Assembly (NCBI GenBank): GCA_023548195.1
Contig: JAJHZJ010000009.1
Location: forward strand, 6,780,215-6,844,214
DNA: 64,000 nt
Origin: Bettongia penicillata ogilbyi
Taxonomy: Eukaryota; Chordata; Mammalia; Diprotodontia; Potoroidae
Reading direction: 5' to 3'
The notes under the pieces were generated by a model. That model was given only the letters and a program-made list of their open reading frames with translations. It was not told the DNA's origin and ran no database searches. The first letter of the stretch is position 1, and each line of letters opens with the position of its first letter. The position numbers and the translations under genes are program-made. Shown piece by piece: positions 52,106-63,423 of the stretch.

Positions 52106-53109
52106 ATTCTGAGCCTTTTGTCAAACTCAAAAGCCCTTCTAAGAATGTGTAAATGATTTTGACTCCAATGCTTTGGTGCTTTCTGAGATTTGGGATTTAA
52201 GAGTAGCTTGGCATCAGACATCCTAGCAAATAGTCTTCTGTTTGGTCTTTCATCTTTTTAGCGAGAAAGACTTATTTCCAATTTATATTAGAGACAAGGT
52301 ATTAATTTACCTTGTTAGCACTCATAATTAGTTTTCCATCCATCTCTATGACTTTTGCATTTTTGTCTGTTCTTTGATGTAAGAAGAAAAAAGAAAAATT
52401 TCTTCACAGTATGATGGCATATATCTAGGAAATACCTTTATGATTATCTTTTTTTTCTTTCTTTTTACTCAGTGGACTGATGGACTATATTATAACATAT
52501 ATCATGTAATTACATGCTACCTTGGATTATCATCTAATTGCTTTGTGTGCCCTTGTCTACCTACAACATCATAAACTCTTTGAAAGGAGGGGCCAACTTT
52601 TATACCTTTCACATCCACCTTGTGCCCCAGAACAATTCCAGGTGTGTTAATCACAAATATTTGTTGATCATCTACTTACTGACTGATTTGGGGAACTTGA
52701 TTCTATTTCTTGAGAAATTGGGTAAAGCCTACTGAAACTACTGGAATAAATCACTCTGGAAGTATTGCAATATGGAAGGTTTGAAGGGACATCTATGTAT
52801 CAAGCTATTCTTACAAGCATAAAACCACAACTTTTGTGGAAGTGCCATCAAGAACTCCAGAGTATAAATTCCCCCTCCTTTTCCCATCATACCTTTCCTT
52901 TGATGATGTCTTTTATGACTTCTTGCATGCAATTCATCTCTGGTAATATGCTATAGTCTCATCACACCCACAGGGATTTTCTCATTGCCCTTCTAGTCAC
53001 CTGAAATTTTACTTGCTTTACAAAGATGAGTCAAAACACAAAAGATGTGCTTGGAAGAACTTCCTGTCAAAGATTGGGTTTTTATGCTTGGTTTTTATTG
53101 TGATCCTTG
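52106..53109. other. mostly unassigned DNA with an L2 3' piece
   Basis: A sense L2-like end lies at about 52545-52668 (cataaactctttgaaaggag...cacaaatatttgttgatcat). The rest, including 52740-53105, may hold decayed LINE sequence but no motif is secure. Confidence 0.45.
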
Positions 53110-53890
53110 GTAGAATTCTCATAAGATCATAGATAAAGAACTGAAATGAACTTCCAAGTCTATCTAGTAAATTCTCTCATCTTACAGTTGAGGAAATGAA
53201 GACCCATAGAGGCCCAGTGACTTGCCTAAGGTTGAACAGGTTTAAGAAAGCATCAGAGTGCAGCAGCAAGCACCCTGACACATCCATGATGGTCTGCTAG
53301 CACAGGTTCTTAGACTGGATTTTTAAAGGAAAGCAACTTTTGAGGGGTCAACAATCTTCTTTAATCACATATACCAACAGAGAAAATCCAAGCAGAGGAA
53401 ATAAAGACCAACAGACAGGGCTTCTATCTGACCATAAGCAATACATACATCACAGATCAACAGACAGATCCAACTGTCTGACCATTACATACATACGTAG
53501 GCACTAGAGAGAAAAGCAGCAATATCTGGGTTTTCAAAGCCGGGGGGAGGGGAAGTCCTTAACAGTTACCCAGTCTCATTTGGCACATGAACCTTTTTTC
53601 CAAAGAGTAAGATTCAAAGCAAAACCTCATCTCAGAATATATATATACACTTTCCAGAGCCTGAGGGCATCACAACCCTCATGACCTAGTGCCTCATTGG
53701 AAATCAATAAGAGGTATGGACCTTAATACAAAACAAGCCTCCCCTAATCAAGCTTCCCTTAATGGACTCCACCTGAGGGGGAAGATTTTTAACTCTCATT
53801 AACAGTACACAGAGGAAGGGTCTGATCCCAATCCTATGATTCCAGAGTCAGCCCTCCTTTTCCTGTACCATACTGTTTCCCAGTTGCATT
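53110..53890 (-). mobile_element. L3/MIR3-tailed SINE interrupted by a solo LTR
   Basis: The left part is agatcatagataaagaactg...gaggcccagtgacttgccta. The right part resumes at agaggaagggtctgatccca and ends near ctgtaccatactg. Confidence 0.8.
53259..53809 (-). mobile_element. solo LTR of an endogenous retrovirus, 551 bp
   Basis: On the plus strand it starts TGCAGCAGCAAGC and ends AACAGTACA, giving TG...CA ends. It is flanked by cagag on both sides (53254-53258 and 53810-53814). A 5-bp duplication suits class III (ERVL-like) elements. Read on its own strand, a TATA-like tatatatatt lies about 170 bp in. No internal viral sequence remains. A related LTR lies at 58162-58696. Confidence 0.85.
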
Positions 53891-54282
53891 TTATTTTCAT
53901 AGAGGTGTGATATTTGTACTTTGGGGTCTGTCTGGATTATACCATAGACCAAACAGGACTGGTTCAGCCAAAAGTTGCAATCTACAATGGTGTTGTTACT
54001 AAGCTGTAGAAACTTCTGGTAGATATAAATCCAGTATCAACTAGCAATCACAATCCAGGAAAGGCATGGGATGGCAGGACTCACAGCCCAAATAGTCTAA
54101 TATATCTGAAAATTCATTGATGTGGGTATTCACTCCAATGAGGCAGATCATAATCTATCTGTGCCTGCCTATTCTCTGAGACTCTTGCTCATGTCCTAGA
54201 CATTTATCAAGGGAGGGGGTCCATTCCATGAGCTAGAAGCCTTTCTCCCTTTCTCTTGACATAATAATGGCAGAGCACACAT
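53891..54282. other. unassigned DNA
   Basis: No secure match. It may be a decayed LINE. Confidence 0.45.
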
Positions 54283-54520
54283 GCTGCTAGGTGACTAGTG
54301 GATAGAGTACTAGGTCTGGAGTTAGTAAGACCCAAGTTCAAATCCAATCTATGATACTTTCTAACTCTGTGACCCTAGGCAAATCACTTAATCTCTATCT
54401 GCCTCAGTTTCCTCAGCTGTAAAATGGGATAATAATAGCCTCCTAGGGATGTGGTGAGGATCAAATGAAATAAAATTTTTAAAGTGCCTAGCATGCCTAA
54501 TAAATGCTTATTTCCCCAAT
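54283..54520 (+). mobile_element. MIR SINE, full length
   Basis: It reads actagtggatagagtactag, ctcagtttcctcagctgtaa and gatgtggtgaggatcaaatg. Confidence 0.92.
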
Positions 54521-55392
54521 CCCATCGATTTATTCCTCATTCAATCCTTGTGACCAGTTCATCTTTTTCTTCTCATATATTTTTTTTATGACATCCTTTG
54601 CCCTGCTACTCTGTCATAATTGCATATTAGTAATGTGTTGCATCTGACTCACATCTGCCCTCTGGGAATCCTAAATTTCTATTATTTCAAGCACTATAAC
54701 ATTCTTTGACTTATAACTGTACATGGTGGGATCATCACCTTAAAATTTACTGTTAGGGATTAAGGTATGAAGGCAGTTCCTTAACAAACACATCTTCCTG
54801 AAAATGAATTTGACATTTCATTTTCTTCTTTCATCAGTACCTTCCTCAGGGTGTTTAAGTTACTAACATAAAAATGAGGGGAAATGAGGACTTACTTTAA
54901 CAACTGAATTAGGAAAAGTAGCTACGAGGTATTTTTACTCAATGAACACAATATTATTGAAAGCAGCTGTGCTCTTTAATGTCTCAAATTTAGTTAAACG
55001 AAATCGACGGTGAGCCTTCTCTTTGTTTTCTATCTGATCTGCGGTTTATTTTTAGAAACCTTTTCTAAAAACTGAATAGTGTTATGGCAGTGAGGAGGAA
55101 AAGGAAAGGTAGGGTTGCTTTGGGACACAGGAAAGGGCCTCTTTTAGCTTGGTAACCAACACTAGAAAGAAATGTCTGCCTTCTGATTGGATTCCCATAT
55201 CACTGTTCAGCAGCAGTAGTGCTTGGGTTGGGGAGGAGATGGGGGAGGAGAAGGAAGCTCTTTTGGTGACTGCAATACAGTTGACTTCATGAGATAGCTA
55301 TGACTCAACCCTGTCCCTATCCTCAATCCTCCCTTTTCCAGGACTAGTAGTTAAAACATTATAGGTTCATTTGCTAATAATACAATTCCCCA
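54521..55392. other. low-repeat DNA
   Basis: No recognised repeat. The part 54950-55080 (agttaaacgaaatcgacggt, then gatctgcggtttatttttag) keeps several CpGs in AT-rich DNA and could be a short conserved element. Confidence 0.4.
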
Positions 55393-55528
55393 TGTAATAA
55401 GGGTTGGAGAACTGATGGGCATCCTGGGATTTGGAGTTCAGAGGGAAAGGCATTTTTTCTCCTTGGAATGTTTTATCCTTCTGAACCACAAATCCCAGGA
55501 TGCCTATCAGCTCTCCAACTTCTATTAC
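55393..55528. mobile_element. hairpin MITE, 136 bp
   Basis: Arms of about 48 bp are inverted copies. The left arm reads tgtaataagggttggagaac...atcctgggatttggagttca. The right arm reads accacaaatcccaggatgcc...agctctccaacttctattaca. Roughly six to nine mismatches are seen, with a loop of about 35 bp. The superfamily is not clear. Confidence 0.82.
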
Positions 55529-56190
55529 ACTCAAGTTCTGGGGAGGACCTTTGAGGGATGAAGAGAGAGAAAAAAGGGAGAAAGAGAGCAAAAGAAGGAT
55601 CAGAGAGAGAATGAAAGAAGGGGAAAAAGGTGGATAAGGCTGTACTTCAGGGTCTGTTGAGCAACAAGATGGAGGCTTAGACATTTTCTCTGATCTCCAC
55701 AACCTCTCAAAACTCTTTAAAACAGAAATTGTGTGCCAAAAGATATTGCAATTTCAGCTATCTCCATGGTCTAGGACATGCATAATCTTAAAGAAGGTTT
55801 AAAAAAAATCTATGAATCCCCAAATCTATGAATGGACACTCACTGACCACTGGCAACTAGCAGTTGCCAAAGACAAGCAGTTACCAGCCAAGGATATGCC
55901 ACAGGCTTATATCAAAACCTCCTCCCATGCCTGGTCCCCCCTCCCTCATTCCAGTGTCAGAGAACCCAGTTCCAGACTATGGAAATCTGCCTTATCATAG
56001 TCAGATGGCCACAGACCCTGAGAAACAAAAACCAGCTGAGGGCTACAACAATGCAGCACTATTGCTATAAAACTCTGAACTGCTGGGACCAATAACTTTT
56101 TAATACCAGTAGAGCCTGGATCCAGGCCAACAACCTGAGAAAAAAGAGGGAGACAAGGTAATTGTAGGGGTCTAGAGAAGATGGAAAGAG
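55529..56190. other. purine-rich then unassigned DNA with short ORFs
   Basis: GA-rich DNA at 55558-55635. Overlapping plus ORFs at 55812-56000 and 55864-56070 are Pro-rich with no domain. Confidence 0.4.
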
Positions 56191-56191
56191 A

Positions 56192-56475
56192 GGATAGATG
56201 TTGTCATTGTTTGTCGTTTGTCTTTGAAGAGGACAAATGACATCTTGGGTGATGCCTTGACATTCGAGTGAATTGGATTTAAGTGAGGCAGAGTTGTCCA
56301 AAGTCACCAGCCTCATTTTCTTTTCCAGAGTTATCAAAGTTAGTTATCAAAGTAAGACAGAAGTCAGGATGACTGCTGATGTCCTGGAATGCATACTTTG
56401 GTGGCTTCAATATCTGACCAAGCTCTAAGTCTACCTTCATGGCTGTTGGAAGAAATTATTCTCATCTCAGATAAC
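56192..56475 (-). mobile_element. SINE B, older variant, extended
   Basis: It reads cgtttgtctttgaagaggac, gaattggatttaagtgaggc, ctgaccaagctctaagtcta and ccttcatggctgttggaaga. Confidence 0.88.
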
Positions 56476-56569
56476 AAAGAGAGTAAGAGAAGTTCTTTTT
56501 TGGAAAGAGGTAAAAAAACAAAGAAATTTAAAAAGCTAACGAACAGGATTAGTTGAAGGGGAGGAGAGG

Positions 56570-57000
56570 AAAGGGTAATCTTTGACTAAGAAGAAAAAAA
56601 GAGGGAGGAAGAATTATATAACCAGATGAAAAGAGGAGAAAAAAGGAACTAATAAGAAAAATCCTAAAAGGAAAGCAGGAACAAATGAAATGTAACTGAA
56701 TACTGTTTTTTATAGCAGAAGAGGGGGAAAATCATTACTTGAAAGGAGAAGGGCAAGGAAGAACAGGGGAAAGAAGGAAAAGATAAAATAAGGAAAGGAG
56801 GAAATAGATGGAGGAAGAGAAGAAGGAAAGGGAAAGAGAAGGAGAGACACAGAAAGGGGGAAAAGGGAGAGAGAAAGAGAGGAGATAGGAAAAGAACAGT
56901 TTAAGGGAGGGAAAGAAGAGAGGAAGGGGAAATGAGGGATGGAAAAAGTGAGAGAAAGACAAAGAGAGAAAGAGGGAGAGGTAAAGGGGTAGGGGAAAGA
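56570..57000. repeat. 430-bp purine (G/A) tract
   Basis: The plus strand is almost wholly purine, most densely at 56735-57000, without a clean repeat unit. Minus-strand ORFs at 56710-57027 (Ser/Phe/Leu/Pro runs) are artefacts. Confidence 0.95.
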
Positions 57001-57070
57001 TTGCAAGAACATCTGGTTATTTTCCAAATGTTTCTTCCCTAAAAATATTTATTCTAGAATAGTTTTAAAA

Positions 57071-57232
57071 AAGATAGGATGCAACAATCATTGAGTTAGA
57101 CGGGACCTACATAAATACTCTTGTTCAGTCCTCCATCTCTAGGGTACACGACTCAGGTCAGATGATCCTTTATTCTTAAGAGCAGGGCTGATAACAGGGT
57201 ATTCCAAAAATCTTTAGTACAGTTCTAAGATT
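57071..57232. mobile_element. L3-like scrap then a mariner-type end
   Basis: 57071-57150 resembles an L3 tail (tgagttagacgggacctaca). At 57192 cagggtattccaaaaatctt after TA matches the MITE terminus seen at 1743. No second end was found. Confidence 0.4.
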
Positions 57233-57399
57233 TAACAGACATTGTGTACATTGATTTAAGAAACCTAGGTGAACAAGTTCCCTGCACTTCAGTAAAATGA
57301 AAATTGAATAACTAATTTTATTTAGATCCGTTCTCTACTCTCCCCTCCTCCCACCTTAGGATGAACTTCGGGAAGGCAACTGGTTGGAACTAAAATGAC

Positions 57400-57630
57400 A
57401 CTGGTGAAATGGTACCTGTAAAACAGAGGCAAGAGTCTTTCTGCTTCTAAAGCATCAGACTAGCTGTGGTTGTGGCATCTGAGTGATGCCAACATGGTGA
57501 GCTCTGGGAAATAGGGTGCCCTAAGGCTGCCCAAGTAAGGGCAAACCAATCCAAGTTGGAAGTGGAGCAAGTCAAAGCTTCTTTGGAATTCTGCAGTGAT
57601 ATTGGCTTATGAGTGACTTCTGAACTTAAA
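57400..57630 (+). pseudogene. 7SL (SRP) RNA pseudogene, diverged
   Basis: The clearest part is the S domain: gccaacatggtgagctctgg, gtgccctaaggctgcccaag, gggcaaaccaatccaagttg and gtggagcaagtcaaagcttc. The head is weak (ctggtgaaatggtacctgta). This is the oldest-looking of the three copies. Confidence 0.72.
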
Positions 57631-57671
57631 TAAGAAGACCTAGTCTAAGAGAAGTAAAATACATGAAAAGT

Positions 57672-57907
57672 GATGTACTGCAAAGAATAATGGATTTGAA
57701 GCCTGATGATATGAATTGGAGTTACAAATCTTCTATTTAACAGTCTTGTGGCTTTGAGCAAATCACTGGACCTGTCTGAGCATTGGCAAAATGGAGATAA
57801 TCATACCTAGCTTGTCTAACTCAAGGAATAAGTCTTAAGTGGGATAACCTACGTAGAGTACTTTGTAAGCTAAAAAGCACTCACTATGTAAATACCAGCT
57901 TTTATTA
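57672..57907 (+). mobile_element. MIR SINE, diverged
   Basis: It reads gtggctttgagcaaatcact, then gcaaaatggagataatcata and the tail to actatgtaaataccagct. Confidence 0.75.
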
Positions 57908-58161
57908 CAAAGGGGCCAATCCTTACAAACAAGTGAAAGAAAATGGGCTGGTATTTCAGCAAGAGAATGAAGAAGAACTCAAAGTTAGGGCTGTTCAAAG
58001 ATGCAACAACTCTGTTCCCCCTTCAAAATCTGTCATGATAGCATAAATAGTGAGCATCCCTCCATCTCTGCCAATACTGAATCCTTTGCACCAGAGCGAT
58101 CCTTGAGTCAACAGGTTTGTATTGGCAAGTAAAATAGAATCTTCAGCTGTTTTTGTTTTAG
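57908..58161. other. unassigned DNA
   Basis: A minus ORF (57995-58279) runs into the LTR. No domain was recognised. Confidence 0.45.
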
Positions 58162-58696
58162 TGTAATCAAGAAGTATAATGCTTCTATTGGAATATGACT
58201 GAGGAGGATCTTTTTCACCCATTGTGGGAAGATTTGTAGGGAGGTCCACACCTCTTGTTAATGAGGCTCTGGTTCTCAAGGGATGTGATGCCCTCTGACT
58301 CTAAAAAGTGTATGAAGACACTGAAGTGTGGGTTTATTTTGGGACTTACTGAGTGGAAGTGTTTATTTGGCCAGATGGGGACTTTGAGAAGCTGCTAAGG
58401 AGCTCCCTGGCTTTGAAAATCTAGATGTTGTGCTTCTGTGCTGCTTTATGAATTTAGGCAGTTGGGGTCCAATTGTCTGTTGAATTCAGGCAGAGGAAGC
58501 CATGTATGTTGACTTTTAATTTCTCTGTATTTTCTTTGAAGTTCAGGGTGCTGACTCCCCTGAACTAGGTGAATGATATATGTGCTTGATTAAAGTGATT
58601 GTTGACCCCTCGAAGGTTGCCTTTCCTCTTATGAATGCAGATCTAAGAACTTGTGGTAGAGGCACTCCTGTGTATGTTGGGGTGCTTATTGATGCA
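58162..58696 (+). mobile_element. solo LTR, same family as 53259-53809, opposite orientation
   Basis: Shared landmarks are ggtccacacctcttgttaat, gtgatgccctctgactctaa and gattgttgacccctcgaagg. The 3' end is ggtgcttattgatgca. The 5' end (tgtaatcaagaag) is less certain and no target duplication is visible. It is more diverged than the first copy. Confidence 0.72.
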
Positions 58697-58819
58697 AGGT
58701 TGAATTAAGAAAGGCATTACATCTAGGACTAAGATGAGAATCCTTCTGAACCTTCAAATTCTGAATTTGAGGGAAGACATCGATAAACCAGAGTGCCAAT
58801 AAAGCAAGACAAATTGAAC

Positions 58820-59442
58820 GGTGACAGACCTCTAGCTCATGCTATATAAGGAATGACTGGAGGAACTGGGGATGTTTAGTCTGGAAGAGATAAGAGAAGG
58901 GTATGCAATAGCTATCATGAAGCATTTGAAGGGTTGACATGTGGAAGAGACATATTCTACTTGGTCCCAGAACTAGAGGCAAAGGCTGGAAGGTGTAATG
59001 AGGCAAATTTAGACTTCAGGTAAAGGGGGAAAACCACAAACTTCTCAACAATTCTAACTGTTCACAGTAGAAAGGGATCTCTAGGAATTAGTGACTTCCC
59101 TTACACCTAAGGGGCAACTAGATGGCACCTTGGATAGAGTGCTGGGCCTGGAGTCAGAAAGACTCATTCTCTTGAGTTCAAATCAGAACTCAGAAACTTA
59201 TTACCTCTGTGATCCTGTTTGCTTCAGTTTCCTCATCTGTAAAATGAGCTAGAGAAGGAAATGGTATCTTTGCTAAGAAAACCCCAAATGGGATCATAAA
59301 GAGTCAGACATGGCTGAAACCATCCTACACTCAAGGTCTTCGAGCAAAGGCTGGATAACTACTTGTTGGGCAGATTGCAGATATGATCCTTTTCCGGGTG
59401 TGGTTTGGTCCAGATGGCCCCTGAAATTCAGTGATTCCTAAA
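58820..59442 (+). mobile_element. CR1/L3 3' region interrupted by SINE A
   Basis: It reads gaagcatttgaagggttgac, aggtgtaatgaggcaaattt and, after the SINE, ggtcttcgagcaaaggctgg and atggcccctgaaattcagtg. Confidence 0.9.
59111..59325 (+). mobile_element. SINE A
   Basis: It reads ggggcaactagatggcacct, ctcatctgtaaaatgagcta and gaaaaccccaaatgggatca. Diverged flanks tacacctaagg and tacactcaagg may be the target duplication. Confidence 0.92.
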
Positions 59443-59444
59443 TA

Positions 59445-59790
59445 TTTCTTTGAGCACTTACTATGTATGACATTGTGCTAGACGTTATGGAATGATACCA
59501 AAGAACAGAACCTGTTTTCTAGGACACAATCTAGTTATAGGTATGAGGCAGAGATGTGAAAAATATAACTAGTATTTGGAGGAGTTATGTGGCTTAGTAC
59601 CATATGGGGGCATCCAAAGTGAGTGAACTCTTGCCTGGGAGATCAGGGAAGGCTTGAGCAGGATCTTGAAGGACAGGTACCACTCCAGTTAACTGAGAAG
59701 AGTTTGGGTGGCTGGTGAATGATTTGCATATGGATCAAAACAAGAAGGGATAAGTTGTATTGGAGAAACCAAGAGCAGGCTGATTTCTCC
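59445..59790 (-). mobile_element. LINE-2 3' region (antisense)
   Basis: It reads gagcacttactatgtatgac, then gagatcagggaaggcttgag. Confidence 0.75.
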
Positions 59791-59982
59791 AGTTAATGTT
59801 CCCTCTTATTGTACTGAATTTCAATATATTTGGTATTGCCTTTTCTGTGTACATACTGTTCCTTCCACTAGAAGATAAGCAAGCTTCTTAAAGGCAAGGT
59901 GTATTTTGTGTTTGTGTCCCTAGTGCTTTGGGGACACAAAAGGTATGGAACACAGGGAACAATTAAAGACTTTGTGAATGAG
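59791..59982 (+). mobile_element. LINE-2 3' end
   Basis: It reads actagaagataagcaagctt and gtgtccctagtgctttgggg. Confidence 0.75.
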
Positions 59983-60046
59983 CTTAATAACATTTTATAT
60001 AGCTCTTAAAGGTTTGCAGATGCTATCTTATTTGATAGAGGCGGTG

Positions 60047-60470
60047 TTGTTTACTCATTCAGCTCCGTCTGACTCTTCATGAACCCATTTGGGCTTTTCT
60101 CTGCAAAGATACTGTAGTGGTTTGCCATCTCCTTCTCTAGCTCTTTTCACAGATAAGGAAACTGAGGGGAAAAAAGGAAAAAGAAAAAGAAATTTACATG
60201 GTAACTTTATTATATATTTAAAAGGAATAACAAGTTGTACATAGTAATTTGCAGTTTCACATGCAATTATCTTTTTTTAATTATACTATGTCATAGAAAT
60301 GTTTGTTTAATTCCATATATTAAAATTTTTTTTTTATTTTTAAATTAAAATAAGAAATGAAGGCAAACAGAGTTCAATGGAATCTGCCCAGTTGCACGTA
60401 GCTAGTAAGTGTCTGAGGCTGTATTTGAAATCAGGTCCTATTGATTTCAGGGCTGATACTCTGTCCACTT
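60047..60470 (-). mobile_element. SINE A split by an L1 3' end
   Basis: gctccgtctgactcttcatg through cagataaggaaactgagg comes first. After the L1 it continues at aggcaaacagagttcaatgg and ends near gatactctgtcc. Confidence 0.88.
60165..60355 (+). mobile_element. L1 3' end, short, 5'-truncated
   Basis: It reads catggtaactttattatata, gtacatagtaatttgcagtt and actatgtcatagaaatgttt, then ttaattccatatattaaaa and an A-rich tail. Flanks like aaactgagg and aaatgaagg may be the target duplication. Confidence 0.75.
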
Positions 60471-60585
60471 TTTATCAGTCCTATTTTACAAATGAGGAAA
60501 CTGAGGCAGAGAGAGGTTAAGACTTGCTCAGAGTCACATAGTAACTGTCTGGAGGCAGGATTTGTACTTAGGTCTATCTGATTGG

Positions 60586-60792
60586 GAGGCAGCTCCGGAA
60601 GATCTGAGTTTCAATCCAGTCTCAGAAATTTACCAGCTATGTGACTCTGGAGAAGTCACTTAACCTTATTTGCTTCAGTTTCCTTATCTGTAAAATGAGC
60701 TGGAGAAGGAAATGGCAAACCACTCTGTTATCCTTGCCAAGAAAACCCCCAATGGGGTTTCAAAGAGGAGGATATAACTGAACAATAACAAC
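60586..60792 (+). mobile_element. SINE A
   Basis: It reads ccagctatgtgactctggag, gtttccttatctgtaaaatg and gccaagaaaacccccaatgg. Confidence 0.92.
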
Positions 60793-60861
60793 TTCCTGAT
60801 TTGAATGAGATCAGTAAAGGAAATTCAGGCTGAGTCTCACAGTCTAATTGCCAACAACATT

Positions 60862-61062
60862 TTCTCCAAACCTTTCCTCACCATGACCCTATGAGTTTTT
60901 TTTTTGTTTGTTTTTTTGCATTTTACAGATGAGAAAACTGAGAAAGACTTGGAGAAACAAAGTGAGGTGATGATGATTATACAGCTAAGGGAGTTTTGAA
61001 ATCCAGGTCACTTTCCTGAATCCAAGTTCTCTGGGCTATTCACTACACTCAGCTGCTCTCAA
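60862..61062 (-). mobile_element. MIR SINE
   Basis: It reads cattttacagatgagaaaac, tgattatacagctaagggag and actacactcagctgc. Confidence 0.78.
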
Positions 61063-61600
61063 GTCACATCCTGATCTTGCAGAACGAATCTGTAAACAGA
61101 GATGGCACTTCTGTTGTCTGAATTTTCATGCCTCGTGCAATTGGTATTTATTTTTTTCCCTACAAATTACAATCTGCACTGACATTATTAAAGCAATCAT
61201 ATGCGCCCAGCAGAAATGAAGAAGAAACACAATTGATTATTTTTATTGCTGTAGAAATCCTTTGCTGGTGGACTGGGCATAGACCCAATTTCATTTGTCT
61301 GCGATACTGCAAACGCAGCTAATTGCCTGTCTTCGGTGAGGGAGAAAGACAAAGAAATAATAAAATATTTTTATTAAAAATTCTACTTGCATAAGACTTA
61401 TGCGACTTTACCTTTTCTATGGCTTGCACATTTGTTTTAGATAGCATCTATATTGCATTGACTGTTATGAGGTCAGTTCTGTTTATCTATGCCGTAGGAA
61501 CCCTGAGTAGTGAGATACCCATTGAGTGTTAAACTGTCAACAGAAGGCAGCGTAGAAGTAATGAGGATGACAGAATTGACAAACATGTTCCTAATGCTGA
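61063..61600. promoter_or_regulatory. repeat-free block, candidate conserved non-coding element
   Basis: No repeat was recognised over about 540 bp. Clustered factor-site-like words include AATTGATTA (61231), CTAATTG (61319), CAATTGGTATTTATT (61138), CATATGCG (61199) and TTATGCGAC (61398). CpGs survive in otherwise AT-rich text, which hints at constraint. The small ORF at 61128-61322 is probably incidental. Enhancer function is inference. Confidence 0.35.
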
Positions 61601-61604
61601 CTCT

Positions 61605-61772
61605 TACTACCTGGAGTAGAATGTTCAGTTCTAGGCAGGGATAGCTTGTGTGATGTTGGGCAAATCACCTAACCAATCTGAACCTCAGTTTCCTCACTGT
61701 GAAATGGGGATAGTGATAATTGTATTGCCTATTTCACAGGGTTGTTACGAGGAAAGCATTAAAAAAAAGTGT
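61605..61772 (+). mobile_element. MIR SINE
   Basis: It reads tgtgatgttgggcaaatcac, ctcagtttcctcactgtgaa and cacagggttgttacgaggaa. Confidence 0.88.
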
Positions 61773-62018
61773 GTGATTGAAAGAGAAACAAATGCTTCTG
61801 TGTTCACCTGAGAAGGTGTTTTAAGGGGCATAGGTCCCTATCTCCTCTGCAAGAGACTCCTTTCCCAGAGCAATTTCACTGCATAATTTGATTTTTTCTG
61901 CCTAGCTGCAGGTTAATCTATTATCCAAAGCACCCTCACTATATAGAGAATGGATGAGTTGCTATGTTTTCTCTTTTGGCAGAATATTCACTATTCCTAT
62001 AAAAAAACCTTTGGATTT

Positions 62019-62262
62019 ACAGGATCAAAAGACTTAGACATGAAAGGGATCTGAGGGGTTAATGTGAACTTGGTTTAAAAAAATGTTGATAACTATATTT
62101 CAGTATAATTGGATTCTTTTGTAATCCTTTGTATTTTATTTTACACATTTAAAAACATCATTCTGTGAAAGGATCGGAGGCTTCACTAGACTGCCAAAGG
62201 GGATCACAATATTAATGAGGTCTAGACTCTCTCCTCTGCCCTTAACTCCCTCATTTTACAAA
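62019..62262 (-). mobile_element. L3-type SINE host with inserted ancient hAT fragment
   Basis: Host text lies at 62019-62058 (atcaaaagacttagacatga) and 62225-62262 (ctccctcattttacaaaaga). The insert at about 62060-62215 ends ctagactgccaaaggggatc, like an old mammalian hAT element. Confidence 0.5.
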
Positions 62263-63423
62263 AGAAGAAGCTTGTTTGATTCTCTCCCTTCCTTATAGCT
62301 GTCTCTTCTTTGACCTGGTGCTGACAGAAGCTGGCTTCTGTTGCAGAGTCAAATGTATGCATGGGAATATGAAGCAGTGATTTTTAGTTATATCTTTAGG
62401 TCCTGAAACTTAATCCCTATATTTTAGAATAATGAGATATCACCCATCTCTTCTGGAATTGGTTTAATTGACTCAAGACTCCTTGGTTACCAGAAAGAGA
62501 AAACCAGCTTCATATTGACTATTGTTGACAAATAGAAGCCTGGAATGACATTTTAGGAGGTACAGGGAAATAACTAAGAGGAGAACATATTTCCTATTTC
62601 ACCATCCCAAATCCTTTTTAAAAAGAAAAAAATAATTCCATTTTATTTGACTTGCATTCAATGTACACCATTTTACCACACAAAAACCTGAAAGAGCAAA
62701 TCACAGAGGCAATTCGTGGATGTGTAAGCAAAACCAAAAGAAATGATACTTTTATGAGATAAGAGGGAGAAACAAAATGGGGTTCTCTGTGGGACTCAGT
62801 TATACTTACATTGTGTGTGAGGGACAAAAAAGAGAATGTTAGAAAGGGATGGAGATGTAAGGCCAGAAAACCACCCTCACCACATAAAGCACCCTTCCTT
62901 CCCAGGAACCCTAGTTTTTCAGGCTAATATCCAAAAAGGCAAGTTTAGTATCAAATAGCTGTGAATCGCTGGAATGGTCAGGACTCACGTCTTTCAGAGA
63001 TAGGGGCACCAGCCAGAAGAACTCTTAGATTCTCTGCCTGCCCATCATACGTATTGCATGGGAGATTTCTTTTCCAGTCCAAACCTGATGACTCATAATC
63101 ATGAGGCTTCTGAATTGATGTCAACAGAACACACGCTCTAAATGGTCCTATGTTAGAACATGTTGGCCCAGTGAGGACCTATGGGTCTTTTCTTTGATGG
63201 TTAGCTAGCTAAGTTCATGGGATCATAGGATCAGAGCACAGATACACATCACCAGAGGGTAAGCCATGGAGTGATGACTTAATTATTTATTCTTATTCAC
63301 AAAACCATCCAGTACGGCATAGTGGGAATGGGATGGAATCTGCTTCTGTGGAAGGAATGGCTATACTGATGTAATCCTAAATTCCTACAGTAATAATATA
63401 CAAGTATGGAAGTAACCTTTTAT
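62263..63423. other. low-repeat DNA, about 1.2 kb
   Basis: No repeat was recognised. A minus-strand donor-like CAAT|GTAAGT lies at about 62812 inside a 69-codon minus ORF (62618-62827). No acceptor or domain supports it. Confidence 0.5.

Larger units (their letters stand above)
59985..60585 (-). mobile_element. MIR SINE host with nested SINE A and L1
   Basis: A tail at 59985-60045 (aaaggtttgcagatgctatc) resumes at about 60472 with tcctattttacaaatgagga and agtcacatagtaactgtctg. A SINE A sits between, itself split by an L1 end. Confidence 0.78.

Noticed and set aside
56710..57027. Minus-strand ORFs of 75 and 105 codons
   Set aside because: They come from the purine tract. Composition is Ser/Phe/Leu/Pro only.
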